NCBI GenBank assembly: GCA_964403185.1
Contig: CAYOFK010000008.1
Span: forward strand, 1-30,562
Reading direction: 5' to 3'
Length of the DNA: 30,562 bases
Origin: CAYOFK01 sp964403185
GTDB taxonomy: Bacteria > Bacteroidota > Bacteroidia > Bacteroidales > VadinHA17
This document shows, one piece after another, positions 15,361 to 24,143 of this stretch (the stretch's first letter is position 1; every line of letters starts with the position of its first letter). A model generated the notes under the pieces. That model was not told where the DNA came from. It was given only the letters and a program-made list of their open reading frames with translations, and did no database searches. Position numbers and translations under genes: made by a program.

Positions 15361-16173
15361 ATGAGATATTTGTACTTCGCAATAGTGTTAGTGACCACCG
15401 CTCCGGCCCTGCTCCGGTCACAGGTTGCGGCCAACCCTCAGGATACCCTTTTCAACCAGGTGGATGAGAATGGTTTAAAACAGGGATTCTGGAAAAAACA
15501 CTATGATAATGGCACAGTCAAATATACCGGTCAGTTCAAAGACAACAAACCGGTGGGTACGTTCCGCAGATACTATGATAATAAAGCCCTTCAGTCTGTG
15601 ATGGACTACAGGCCATCCAGCAAAACAGCTTATACCAGGTTTTATTATGAGAATGGGCAAATGGCTGCGGAAGGAGTGTATCTGGGTACAAAAAAAGACA
15701 GTACCTGGAAATACTACTCTTATTATGGGGGATACATATCTTATCAGGAATCCTACAAAAACGGAATAAAGAACGGTGTCTCCCGCAAGTTTCATAAAAA
15801 TGGTCAAATCTCCGAAGAACTTGACTGGAAAAATGACAAGAAACACGGCTCCTGGAAGGTCTGGTTTCCAAATGGGGCTTTGCATATGGAAACTACCTAC
15901 AATATGGGCAACATCGAAGGTTCCTTTGAATCTTACCTTCCCGGGGGGGGGAAAGAAATTACAGGGCAATACATTAATAACAGGCGCCATGGCGTCTGGT
16001 CCTATTACGATAATGCTGCAAAAACCGAAAAGAAGATAATATATATCAATGGTATCGCTGAGAATCAGGAAGAAATAAATAAGTCCTTTGAGGAAGCCAT
16101 GAAAAAGTATGAACAAAACAAGGGGAAATTCAAGGAACCCGATATCGGTGATATCCAGTATATTAGACATTAA
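15361..16173 (+). CDS. Secreted MORN-repeat (YwqK-type) protein
   Basis: The 270-residue protein has a signal peptide (hydrophobic about residues 4-18, likely cleaved near residue 20). It is followed by about eight MORN_2-like repeats of roughly 22 residues with the pattern NG-x-K-x-G-x-W-x-x-Y-x-x-NG-x-L/V. Clear copies are QGFWKKHYDNGTVKYTGQFK, NGVSRKFHKNGQISEELDWK and HGSWKVWFPNGALHMETTYN. Such repeats are often annotated as YwqK-family antitoxin, but in Bacteroidota they are usually periplasmic or surface proteins of unknown role, and no toxin partner lies nearby. A charged lysine-rich C-terminal tail (about 230-262) follows. It sits alone between dnaK and xseA. Confidence 0.85.
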   Translation: MRYLYFAIVLVTTAPALLRSQVAANPQDTLFNQVDENGLKQGFWKKHYDNGTVKYTGQFKDNKPVGTFRRYYDNKALQSVMDYRPSSKTAYTRFYYENGQMAAEGVYLGTKKDSTWKYYSYYGGYISYQESYKNGIKNGVSRKFHKNGQISEELDWKNDKKHGSWKVWFPNGALHMETTYNMGNIEGSFESYLPGGGKEITGQYINNRRHGVWSYYDNAAKTEKKIIYINGIAENQEEINKSFEEAMKKYEQNKGKFKEPDIGDIQYIRH

Positions 16174-16290
16174 TTCTACCCGGGCATCAAATGTATCGTC
16201 CCAGGGTTCGCCGGCACATCTGTTTTTCAATCTTTAATTCACCCTTCTGTATGATGCCGGCCAGGGAATAAAGCTAATACTAATAAGGCC

Positions 16291-17685
16291 TTGAAAGAAA
16301 AACTATCATTATATGAACTGAATTGTAAGGTCAGGGACCTGGTAAAAAGCTCTTTTCAAAACCCGGTATGGGTTGTAGCAGAAATAAATGAATTATCCGT
16401 TAACAATCGCGGACATTGCTACCTTGAGCTTATTGAAAAGGATCCTTCAAATGATACCATATTGGCCCGGAGCCGTGGCACCATATGGGCAGGCACTTTC
16501 AGGTCACTGAAATCCTTTTTTGAAACCACCACCGGCCGTCGCTTTTCAACCGGACTGAAGGTACTGATACTTGCACGTGCTGATTTCCATGAATTGTATG
16601 GGTTTTCTCTGAATATCAAAGACATTGATCCTGCTTATACCCTTGGGGACCTGGCCAAACAACGCAAAGAAACTATTGATAAACTGAAAGCAGAGGGTGT
16701 TTTCTCAATGAACAGGGAACTGGATTTCCCCGTGCTGCCAAACCGGATTGCTCTGATCTCCTCGAGAACGGCAGCCGGATATGAAGATTTTGTCAAGCAA
16801 CTAATACACAATCAATTCGGATATGGATTCAGGGTCACACTGTTTCAGGTACTGTTGCAGGGTGCCGAAGCTTCCGGATCCATTATCAATGCACTTGATG
16901 AAATTTATGGCCGGGAAAATGAATTTGATGTTGTGGTCATCGTAAGGGGTGGCGGATCGCAAGCCGACCTGAGTGTGTTTGATGATTATTCGCTGACCAG
17001 CCACCTGGCACAATTTCCTCTTCCCGTTCTGACCGGTATCGGACACGAAAGAGACGAATCAATAGCCGACATGGTATCTTCTAAAACTCTGAAAACCCCT
17101 ACTGCAGTGGCGGAATATCTGGTGGCCCGGCTATATGACCTCGAAGCATACACCAACAGCCTGTCATCCGGTATTCTTGACGGGATCAACAACATATTGA
17201 TAACGGAAGCCGGAGTCATAGAATCTCTGAGTACCGGTCTGAAAATGACGGTTCAGAACCTGATCCATGAAAACGCCTATCTTCTCGGGCAGACAATCAC
17301 ACAACTGAAACATCAGATCATGCTGTATATGCGTGATCAGGATCAGTTGCTAAAAAACATGAAGACACAGATTCAGAACCTGTTTGATGCCACCCAAAAC
17401 TCCAGGTTATATTACTTACGGAAAATCTCCGTCAATTTAGAACATAAATGCCTGCAGTTTATTGGAATACAGAACCACAAGCTGCAGATGTATGATAAAT
17501 CAATCAGCCTGCTGGATCCTGAATTGGTTTTGCAAAGAGGCTACAGTATAACATCCCAGCATGGGAAAGCCATTAAGAATGTTCACGACCTGGATCCCGG
17601 ATCTCCAATCCACACCAGGTATGCAAATGGAACTTCCATCAGTGACATCCGGGAGATCAAATCATCAAATAAAAAACTTTCCTAA
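16291..17685 (+). CDS. xseA: Exodeoxyribonuclease VII large subunit
   Basis: The 464-residue catalytic subunit degrades single-stranded DNA to oligonucleotides. It has an N-terminal OB domain (LNCKVRDLVKSSFQNPVWVVAEI, about 10-105). The catalytic region follows, with FPVLPNRIALISSRTAAGYEDF, VVIVRGGGSQADLSVFDDY (the RGGGS motif) and GIGHERDESIADMVSSKTLKTPTAVAEYL. A long coiled coil and the C-terminal LQRGYSITSQHGK segment complete it. The frame closes at a stop 13 codons upstream with no ATG, and TTG 16291 is the only start before the conserved N-terminus. Its partner xseB is 4.2 kb downstream, beyond two kinases. Confidence 0.95.
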   Translation: MKEKLSLYELNCKVRDLVKSSFQNPVWVVAEINELSVNNRGHCYLELIEKDPSNDTILARSRGTIWAGTFRSLKSFFETTTGRRFSTGLKVLILARADFHELYGFSLNIKDIDPAYTLGDLAKQRKETIDKLKAEGVFSMNRELDFPVLPNRIALISSRTAAGYEDFVKQLIHNQFGYGFRVTLFQVLLQGAEASGSIINALDEIYGRENEFDVVVIVRGGGSQADLSVFDDYSLTSHLAQFPLPVLTGIGHERDESIADMVSSKTLKTPTAVAEYLVARLYDLEAYTNSLSSGILDGINNILITEAGVIESLSTGLKMTVQNLIHENAYLLGQTITQLKHQIMLYMRDQDQLLKNMKTQIQNLFDATQNSRLYYLRKISVNLEHKCLQFIGIQNHKLQMYDKSISLLDPELVLQRGYSITSQHGKAIKNVHDLDPGSPIHTRYANGTSISDIREIKSSNKKLS

Positions 17686-17730
17686 TAGGAATTCATATCC
17701 TATATTTACCAACCGGAATCCCTGACTTGT

Positions 17731-19677
17731 ATGAAAAACCCGCTTAAATTATTGTTTCTCGCCACCCTGGTGTTCTGGTCTCTGACAACCGGATATGGGC
17801 AGACACTGAATGTGGATTCTTTACTGGATGTAGCTGAATCTGTTGATGACAGCTCCCGTGTCTGTATATATATAACCCTTGCCAGGCATTACCAGCTAAC
17901 TTCAATTGTTGAGAGTCTGAAATATGCCGAAATGGCCTATGCGCTCAGCAAAGAAAATAACATGATCTGGGGAATGGCTGAGGCTGAAAACAGGATGGGG
18001 AATGTATATTATTTTCTCGCCGACTACATTAAAGCACTTGACTATTACTTTAAATCCCTTGAAAAACGCGAACTCATTGGCGACCAATATGGCGTTGCCG
18101 GCTCTTACAACAATATTGCACTCATTTACCTTGAATACCAGAACTACCCCAGGGCCATTGAATATATTGAGAAATCATTGTCGATTCATGAAGATGATCT
18201 TGAAGGGAAAGCGATCAACCTGAACAACCTGGGGGTAATTTATGCCGAGCTGAAAGATTCGGCTAAAGCCCTGGAATATTGCAGGCAAACCCTGGAGATC
18301 CATGAACAACTTAATAATCCGGAAGGGAAAGCCGATGTCAATAATAATATAGCCGATCTTTATAAGGAGTTTCACGTTCTTGATAAGGCCAGGAAATATC
18401 AGGAAGATGCACTCAGAATTTATGAACAGTCCGGAAACACCTCAGGAATCGCATTTTCGAAATTGAACCTCGGTGAGATCCTTCTGCTTGAGAATAAGCT
18501 TGATGAAGGGTATGTCCAACTCACTGAAGCGCTCCCAATAGCCAGGAAACTGATGGCCAGAGAATTACTCTCCAGTATCCATAAGCATCTTTCCGAGTAT
18601 TATGAGTACACACAGGATCCAAAAAATGCACTTGAACAATTTGAATTATACACCACCTACCAGGATACTATATTTGAGCAATCTTCTGATGAACAAACCC
18701 TTGAACTGCAAATGAAATTTGATACCGAAAACCAATTCAGGGAAATAGAAGTTCTGAGCATGGATAAAAAACTGCATCAAATCCAATTCAGAAAACAAAA
18801 AAATCTGGGAATATTCCTCATTCTCATAGCAGGGATCTCCTTTGGACTGATCATACTTATTAACATCATCATACAATTCAGAAATACTGCAGGTCAGTTA
18901 ACACGTGAGAAAAATGTTGAACTTTTCTATTCTAATAAAGAACTGAAACAGACCGAAACTGAATTGCGCAACTTAAACCAGGCCAAAGACAAATTTTTCT
19001 CTATTATCGCACACGACCTTATCAGTCCTTTTAATTCATTTTTGGGTCTTTCTGAGGTTCTGTTCACAAACATTCAAACACTTACAGTTGAAGAAACCAG
19101 GAAATATGCCTCCTGGATTTTCTCCTCAGCAACAAACCTGTACAACCTGGTAGAAGATCTCCTGCAATGGTCGCAGGCACAAACCGGAAAACTCAACTAT
19201 CTGCCAAAAGAAATGTTGTTGATTGAATCTGTCGATTCCGTCTATTCCCTGATGGAACCACAAGCAAGGGAAAAAAACATACAAATATCACACAACATTC
19301 AGAAAGACCTGAAGATCTATGCCGACGCAAATATCATTTTGACCGTGTTAAGGAACCTGGTTGGAAATGCTATAAAATTCAGCAAACCTGATGGCATCAT
19401 ATCTATAGGCGGCACACTGAAGGAAGACATGGTAGTGGTTTCGGTCAGTGATAAAGGCGTGGGTATTGAGAAAGAAATGCAATCAAAATTATTCCAACTT
19501 GATCACAGTTGTTCCACTAAAGGCACTGCAGATGAAGTGGGCACCGGCCTGGGATTGATCCTGTGCCATGAGTTTGTTGAAGTGATGGGTGGTGAGATTG
19601 AAGTGGAAAGTGACATTGGGAAAGGATCCACTTTCAGGTTTACTGTTCCGAATATGGCACGAAAAACTGACAAATAA
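17731..19677 (+). CDS. TPR sensor histidine kinase (first of tandem pair)
   Basis: The 648-residue membrane kinase has a signal peptide (about residues 5-22), a periplasmic array of TPR repeats (about 45-320; clear helices include AGSYNNIALIYLEYQNYPRA), one membrane helix (about 359-382) and a coiled coil. A HisKA domain with phospho-acceptor H428 (IIAHDLISPF) follows. The HATPase has an N-box (NLVGNAIKFS), a G1 box (DKGVGI) and a G2 box (GTGLGL). It should autophosphorylate in response to a periplasmic signal, but no response regulator is encoded nearby. The gene begins 45 bases after xseA, and the next kinase starts 2 bases after its stop. The two share domain order, membrane-helix position and motifs, which points to tandem duplication. 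Confidence 0.92.
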   Translation: MKNPLKLLFLATLVFWSLTTGYGQTLNVDSLLDVAESVDDSSRVCIYITLARHYQLTSIVESLKYAEMAYALSKENNMIWGMAEAENRMGNVYYFLADYIKALDYYFKSLEKRELIGDQYGVAGSYNNIALIYLEYQNYPRAIEYIEKSLSIHEDDLEGKAINLNNLGVIYAELKDSAKALEYCRQTLEIHEQLNNPEGKADVNNNIADLYKEFHVLDKARKYQEDALRIYEQSGNTSGIAFSKLNLGEILLLENKLDEGYVQLTEALPIARKLMARELLSSIHKHLSEYYEYTQDPKNALEQFELYTTYQDTIFEQSSDEQTLELQMKFDTENQFREIEVLSMDKKLHQIQFRKQKNLGIFLILIAGISFGLIILINIIIQFRNTAGQLTREKNVELFYSNKELKQTETELRNLNQAKDKFFSIIAHDLISPFNSFLGLSEVLFTNIQTLTVEETRKYASWIFSSATNLYNLVEDLLQWSQAQTGKLNYLPKEMLLIESVDSVYSLMEPQAREKNIQISHNIQKDLKIYADANIILTVLRNLVGNAIKFSKPDGIISIGGTLKEDMVVVSVSDKGVGIEKEMQSKLFQLDHSCSTKGTADEVGTGLGLILCHEFVEVMGGEIEVESDIGKGSTFRFTVPNMARKTDK

Positions 19678-19679
19678 TC

Positions 19680-21602
19680 ATGTTACGACTTCCATATATA
19701 TTTCTTCTCGGAATGGTTTTGATCCAGCATCCTTATGAATTGTATGCCAGGGAGGAAGTGGATACATTGAATGAAATCATCTCCTCTGTAAATGATCCGG
19801 AAAAGATCAAAGCACTCAACAAGCTGGCAGACAAATACATGGAATCTTCATTGGAAAAAAGCCTGAGCTTTGCCAACCAGGCACTTGAGATCGCAGAAAA
19901 AATTCAGGACAAACAGATCATCGCAGATTGCTACCGGAAAATCGGCTCCATTTATTATGAAGTTGAAATGTATAAGGAAGCCCTGGTCTATTATGAAATG
20001 GAACAGGATCTGAGGTTGGATCTGCAAAACCGGGGGGATATGGAAGAAACCTATAACCTTCTCGGGAACGTTCATTTTGCCCTGGGTGATACCGCTCTTG
20101 CCCTGAAACTGCTGGGCAAATCTATTACTATCAGTAAGTCACTAAACAACACCCATAACCTGGGTATCCGCCATTATAACATAGGAAAACTCCTTGTACA
20201 AAACCATGACCCTGACAGTGCCTTCTATCACTTTGAGTCCGGACTGGAAATATTCAGAGCTGCATCTGACAGTTTAAGCCAGATCCGGACCCTTGTTGCT
20301 TTAGGCCAGATCAGGCAAAGTAAAAACGACTACATGGGTTCGCGGAAATATTTTTCCCGGGCACTCACCCTGGCATCCAAGAAAAACCTGGACTATGAAA
20401 TGGCCTATATTGCCTACAATGTCGCTCTTTCTTTTAGTGAAACTCCATTGGCTGCTCAACACCTCAGGCTTACTTTGTCACTTTGTGAAGAAAATAATTT
20501 TTATGACCTGGCCTCACTTGCAAATAACAGATTGGCTGAATTTTCGGTAAAAAACGGCAATTATTCAGAGGCATTGAGCTTAAAGAAAGTGGCCTATGCA
20601 TATAAAGATTCATTGCGCCTCAACGAACTTCAAAGCAAAGTTAACTTTCTTGGAATGAAGTACGATTATGATCTGAAACAGCGCGAACTCGAAGTCCTCC
20701 GGCTCGAAAATGATATACAGAAAACCAATCTTGTACGTCAACAAAGACAGAGACAATTCACCATGATCATCATCATTATATTACTGGTCGCAATTGTCAT
20801 AAGTATCAGGGTATTCCTGATGCGGAAAAAAATGGTGAAATCGATGGAAAACAAAAGAAAACAACTGGAGGAATCTCACAAGGAACTGCTGCAATCTGAA
20901 CAAAATCTGAAGAATCTGAATGATACCAAAAACAAACTTTTTTCTATTCTGGCCCACGACCTGATCAATCCGTTTAATGCACTGCTGGGATTTGCTACAA
21001 TGCTTAACGAAGGCTCCCAATCCCTTAATAAGGAAGAAATAAAACAGTACAGCACTATCATTTACAGAACTGCTAAAAGCCTTTTCCAATTATTGGAAAA
21101 CCTGTTGCAATGGAGCCGGTGCCAAACAGGTAAAATTGTGCTGCAAAAAGAACCGATCGATTTAAATAAACTGGTTTCAAATATCCTCTCTGTATCCCAG
21201 GTGGTTGCAGATAAAAAGAAAATAGGGATCTCATCTTCATTTGAATTAAAAATGGAGGTAAGTGCAGATCCAAATCTGATAGGTATAGCACTGCGTAACC
21301 TGATACAAAATGCCATCAAATTCACTCCGGAAAAGAAATCCATCCGGGTCCGTACAGGATCAGATAACGGATTGTGTTTTATTGAAGTTCAGGATACAGG
21401 AACAGGCATCAGTCAGGAAGATCAAAAGAAACTGTTCAGAACCGACTTGCACTTCACTACCAAAGGGACCTCCGATGAACAGGGAACAGGTTTGGGACTG
21501 ATCATTGCAAAAGAGTTTGTTGAACTCAATGGCGGTTTACTGAAAGTTGATAGTGTTCCCGGAAAAGGCAGTACCTTTACCATTGAACTGCCACGTTACT
21601 AG
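19680..21602 (+). CDS. TPR sensor histidine kinase (second of tandem pair)
   Basis: The 640-residue paralogue of the preceding gene has the same layout: signal peptide (about 4-22), TPR array (about 40-320), membrane helix (about 360-380) and coiled coil. The HisKA domain has H426 (ILAHDLINPF), and the HATPase carries NLIQNAIKFT, DTGTGI and GTGLGL. All catalytic boxes look intact. The TPR part is more diverged than the kinase part, so the two may sense different partners while sharing a downstream regulator. That regulator is not in the window. A two-base gap to the upstream gene implies co-translation. Confidence 0.92.
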   Translation: MLRLPYIFLLGMVLIQHPYELYAREEVDTLNEIISSVNDPEKIKALNKLADKYMESSLEKSLSFANQALEIAEKIQDKQIIADCYRKIGSIYYEVEMYKEALVYYEMEQDLRLDLQNRGDMEETYNLLGNVHFALGDTALALKLLGKSITISKSLNNTHNLGIRHYNIGKLLVQNHDPDSAFYHFESGLEIFRAASDSLSQIRTLVALGQIRQSKNDYMGSRKYFSRALTLASKKNLDYEMAYIAYNVALSFSETPLAAQHLRLTLSLCEENNFYDLASLANNRLAEFSVKNGNYSEALSLKKVAYAYKDSLRLNELQSKVNFLGMKYDYDLKQRELEVLRLENDIQKTNLVRQQRQRQFTMIIIIILLVAIVISIRVFLMRKKMVKSMENKRKQLEESHKELLQSEQNLKNLNDTKNKLFSILAHDLINPFNALLGFATMLNEGSQSLNKEEIKQYSTIIYRTAKSLFQLLENLLQWSRCQTGKIVLQKEPIDLNKLVSNILSVSQVVADKKKIGISSSFELKMEVSADPNLIGIALRNLIQNAIKFTPEKKSIRVRTGSDNGLCFIEVQDTGTGISQEDQKKLFRTDLHFTTKGTSDEQGTGLGLIIAKEFVELNGGLLKVDSVPGKGSTFTIELPRY

Positions 21603-21626
21603 TCATTTGCCAAAGGCCAAAGGGGA

Positions 21627-21681
21627 CCGGAAACCTTCCGGCGTCCGCAGATCCCTGCCTGCCGACAGGCACGGCTGGAAG
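21627..21681. repeat. Hairpin plus copy of the dispersed palindrome
   Basis: A 6-bp hairpin CCGGAAACCTTCCGG (21627-21641) is followed by 21656-21681. That segment matches 154-179 in 24 of 26 bases, including the core TGCCTGCCGACAGGCA. One arm of the palindrome has been lost here, so this is a degraded copy. Confidence 0.75.
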
Positions 21682-21906
21682 TGCTGATGGGAAAGTTGAA
21701 GAGAAGGGGGGCGAAGGTCAAAAGTGATATCGTTTTAATTTATTTTATTTACTGAATATTTACCCCTTGTTTCATGCCTTACTCAATACGGCACTATTAT
21801 TACCTTCATTATTGCAGAAGCGAAAAAAATTCTTACTATTTTTACTCCAATTAGTAAAAGATAAAACTTCAGACCCTGTGGAAACCGGGTAGTTACAAAT
21901 TAATTA
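21682..21906. other. Spacer before xseB, no gene seen
   Basis: The stretch has no convincing reading frame. It starts G-rich and becomes A/T-rich toward xseB. A promoter for xseB is expected here, but no box could be assigned with confidence. Confidence 0.5.
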
Positions 21907-22119
21907 ATGGCAGAGAAAGAAATAAAATACAGTGAAGCATTGCAGGAAATGGAAAAGATCCTGAAAAAGATTGAAAATGAAGAACTGGATGTTGATGAAT
22001 TGTCCGTAACTGTAAAACGGGTGGCATACCTGATGAAAGTTTGCCGGAATAAACTTAAAAAGACCGAAGCTGAGGTTGAACACATCCTTGAGAATCTCGA
22101 CAAAGAAGAAAATTCCTGA
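21907..22119 (+). CDS. xseB: Exodeoxyribonuclease VII small subunit
   Basis: The 70-residue helical protein binds the XseA coiled coil and is needed for exonuclease VII activity. It shows the family pattern KYSEALQEMEKILKKIENEE, followed by LDVDELSVTVKRVAYLMKVC and a charged helix ending in an acidic tail. Length fits the family. It is separated from xseA by two kinases and a repeat-bearing spacer. It converges with the aspartase gene. Confidence 0.92.
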   Translation: MAEKEIKYSEALQEMEKILKKIENEELDVDELSVTVKRVAYLMKVCRNKLKKTEAEVEHILENLDKEENS

Positions 22120-22142
22120 TGAGTTTTAATCCGTGCCTTTCA

Positions 22143-22179
22143 GCAAGGGACATTTCTCAAATTCAGATGTTCCCCTTGC
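22143..22179. terminator. Possible bidirectional terminator, imperfect
   Basis: GCAAGGGACA (22143-22152) pairs with TGTTCCCCTTGC (22168-22179), allowing a two-base bulge. It lies between the convergent xseB and aspartase genes. The T-runs on both sides are weak. Confidence 0.3.
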
Positions 22180-22202
22180 ATATTTATTAGCTGAACCGCA
22201 CA

Positions 22203-24071
22203 CTACTTTTTCTTAATATATATTTTATGGGGTTCAAGCATGCGCTCAGGATCCAGTATGAAATCAAGCTCCTTTTTGGTGAGCAGGCCCTTTTCAAGTA
22301 CCAATTCATAAACACCCCTGTTTGATTCAAGTGCCTCACTGGCAAGTTTTGTGCAAATTTCATATCCCAGAACCGGATTTAAAGCTGTAACCAGTCCAAT
22401 GCTATTCTGGACCATTTGCCGGCATACATCAATATTCGCTGTAATGCCAACCACACACCTGGTCCTCAATGTAGCCATACCGCTCTTAAGCATCTCAATG
22501 GATTCAAACAGACTTTGAACAATTACAGGTTCCATGACATTCAGTTCTAACTGCCCGGCTTCAGCCGCCATACTCACTGTCAGATCATTACCAATAACCT
22601 TAAATGCAATCTGGTTTACTACTTCAGGAATTACAGGATTCACTTTCCCTGGCATGATAGAAGAACCAGGTTGCATCGGCGGCAGATTAATTTCATTGAA
22701 GCCTGTGCGTGGCCCTGAGGATAATAAACGCAAATCATTGGATATTTTTGACAGTTTTATAGCCAATCTCTTTATGGCAGATGAATACATTACAAAGGCA
22801 CCGGTATCCTGAGTGGCTTCCAGTAAATTCCTGGCATTCTCAACCGGCAGTTTTGTGATCTTCTGCAAATGCTGAATGGCCTTCTCAGCATATTCCGGAT
22901 CTGCATTTATACCAGTCCCGATAGCCGTTCCACCCAGATTTACTTCCAGGAATAAGCTGACATTCTCATCAAGGCGCTGGACTTCTTCATCAAGGGTTGT
23001 GGCATAGACTTCAAATGTTTGACCAAGAGTCATTGGAACGGCATCCTGAAGTTGGGTGCGTCCCATTTTTAACACCCTTGCAAATTCCATTGCCTTCTTC
23101 CTGAATGCCCCAATGAGTTTCTCCAGTTCAGTGATCAGGGAATCATTACTGTTGATGAGCGCAATTTTAATGGCTGTGGGATATACATCATTGGTTGACT
23201 GGGAAAGGTTTACATGATTATTTGGATGGCAATACCGGTACTCACCCTTCTCATATCCCAATATCTCAAGAGCCCTGTTTGCAATCACCTCGTTGGCATT
23301 CATATTGGTGGATGTTCCGGCTCCGCCCTGGATCATATCCACTACAAAGTGGAATTGATATCTTCCTGCCAGGATCTCATCACAAGCCTGAATTATGGCA
23401 TGATAAACATCCTCCTTCAACAATCCCAGTTCGTAGTTTGCTTCGGCAGCAGCCTTTTTTACAGTAATGAGAGCCTGAATAAGCCTGGGATAAAAATTCA
23501 GGGTAACACCGGAAATATTAAAATTTTCTATGGCCCGGAGGGTTTGAATGCCATAGTAGCTTTCATAGGGTACTTCCCGGTTGCCAAGAAGATCATGCTC
23601 CTGCCGCGTCCGGCCTGATTCATACTGAGCAGCCGAATTGATAATTCTCAGGTTCGCATACCGCATTCTGCGGGATACAATGGAAATGATATTTGAAAAA
23701 ATCTTAACCGCCTGTGGTCCGTTTTCAACAAAAAACGGTCTTTTCAATGCAAATACCCTGGTGGGAACAATGGCTCTTGCCGAGGTCGAATGCACACTCT
23801 GTTCATCCCAGGATCCCTCCCCAAGAAAATCTCCCGGGGAAAAACTGGCCAGACGCTTCTCCTGTCCGTTTTCAGTTGCCTTAAACAATTCAACGGTACC
23901 ATCATAAATAATGAAAATGTGCCGCCTGGGGCTGTTCTCCGCAAACAACAACGTCCCGGGGGCATAATCGATTTCTTCCAGGTTTTTACACAGATCCTTT
24001 AACTCCGTTGGATCCAACCCCCGGAACAAATCCACATTTTGTATAAATTCAACGATTTTTGACTGCTCCAT
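22203..24071 (-). CDS. aspA: Aspartate ammonia-lyase with N-terminal cNMP-binding-type domain
   Basis: The 622-residue protein is about 150 residues longer than ordinary aspartases. Residues 1-140 form a cyclic-nucleotide-binding-type beta-roll (LFRGLDPTEL, IFIIYDGTVELFK, FSPGDFLGEGSWDE). Residues 155-622 are a complete aspartase/fumarase-superfamily enzyme: GGAGTSTNMNANEV (249-262), NLSQSTNDVYPTA, LGGTAIGTG and the signature loop GSSIMPGKVNP (469-479), which carries the catalytic serine. It should deaminate aspartate to fumarate and ammonia. In canonical cNMP domains the phosphate-binding arginine follows the GE motif; here that position appears to be H94 (SVHSTSA), so ligand binding is uncertain. 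The assignment to aspartase over fumarase rests on overall resemblance. Allosteric control is inferred. Confidence 0.88.
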   Translation of the reverse strand: MEQSKIVEFIQNVDLFRGLDPTELKDLCKNLEEIDYAPGTLLFAENSPRRHIFIIYDGTVELFKATENGQEKRLASFSPGDFLGEGSWDEQSVHSTSARAIVPTRVFALKRPFFVENGPQAVKIFSNIISIVSRRMRYANLRIINSAAQYESGRTRQEHDLLGNREVPYESYYGIQTLRAIENFNISGVTLNFYPRLIQALITVKKAAAEANYELGLLKEDVYHAIIQACDEILAGRYQFHFVVDMIQGGAGTSTNMNANEVIANRALEILGYEKGEYRYCHPNNHVNLSQSTNDVYPTAIKIALINSNDSLITELEKLIGAFRKKAMEFARVLKMGRTQLQDAVPMTLGQTFEVYATTLDEEVQRLDENVSLFLEVNLGGTAIGTGINADPEYAEKAIQHLQKITKLPVENARNLLEATQDTGAFVMYSSAIKRLAIKLSKISNDLRLLSSGPRTGFNEINLPPMQPGSSIMPGKVNPVIPEVVNQIAFKVIGNDLTVSMAAEAGQLELNVMEPVIVQSLFESIEMLKSGMATLRTRCVVGITANIDVCRQMVQNSIGLVTALNPVLGYEICTKLASEALESNRGVYELVLEKGLLTKKELDFILDPERMLEPHKIYIKKK

Positions 24072-24143
24072 AGATTCATTATATTAATGTAAATGTACCA
24101 GGAATGATAAAAGTGCCTGATAACACAAGCTTTCAGACTTTTG

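Noticed and set aside
15361..16173. Toxin-antitoxin module, because such repeats are often named YwqK antitoxin
   Set aside because: The protein has a signal peptide and no toxin gene lies beside it; the neighbours are dnaK and xseA.
15475..16230. Long antisense frame (251 codons) opposite the MORN-repeat gene
   Set aside because: It is the mirror of a gene with a signal peptide and clear repeats. Its translation shows no family pattern.
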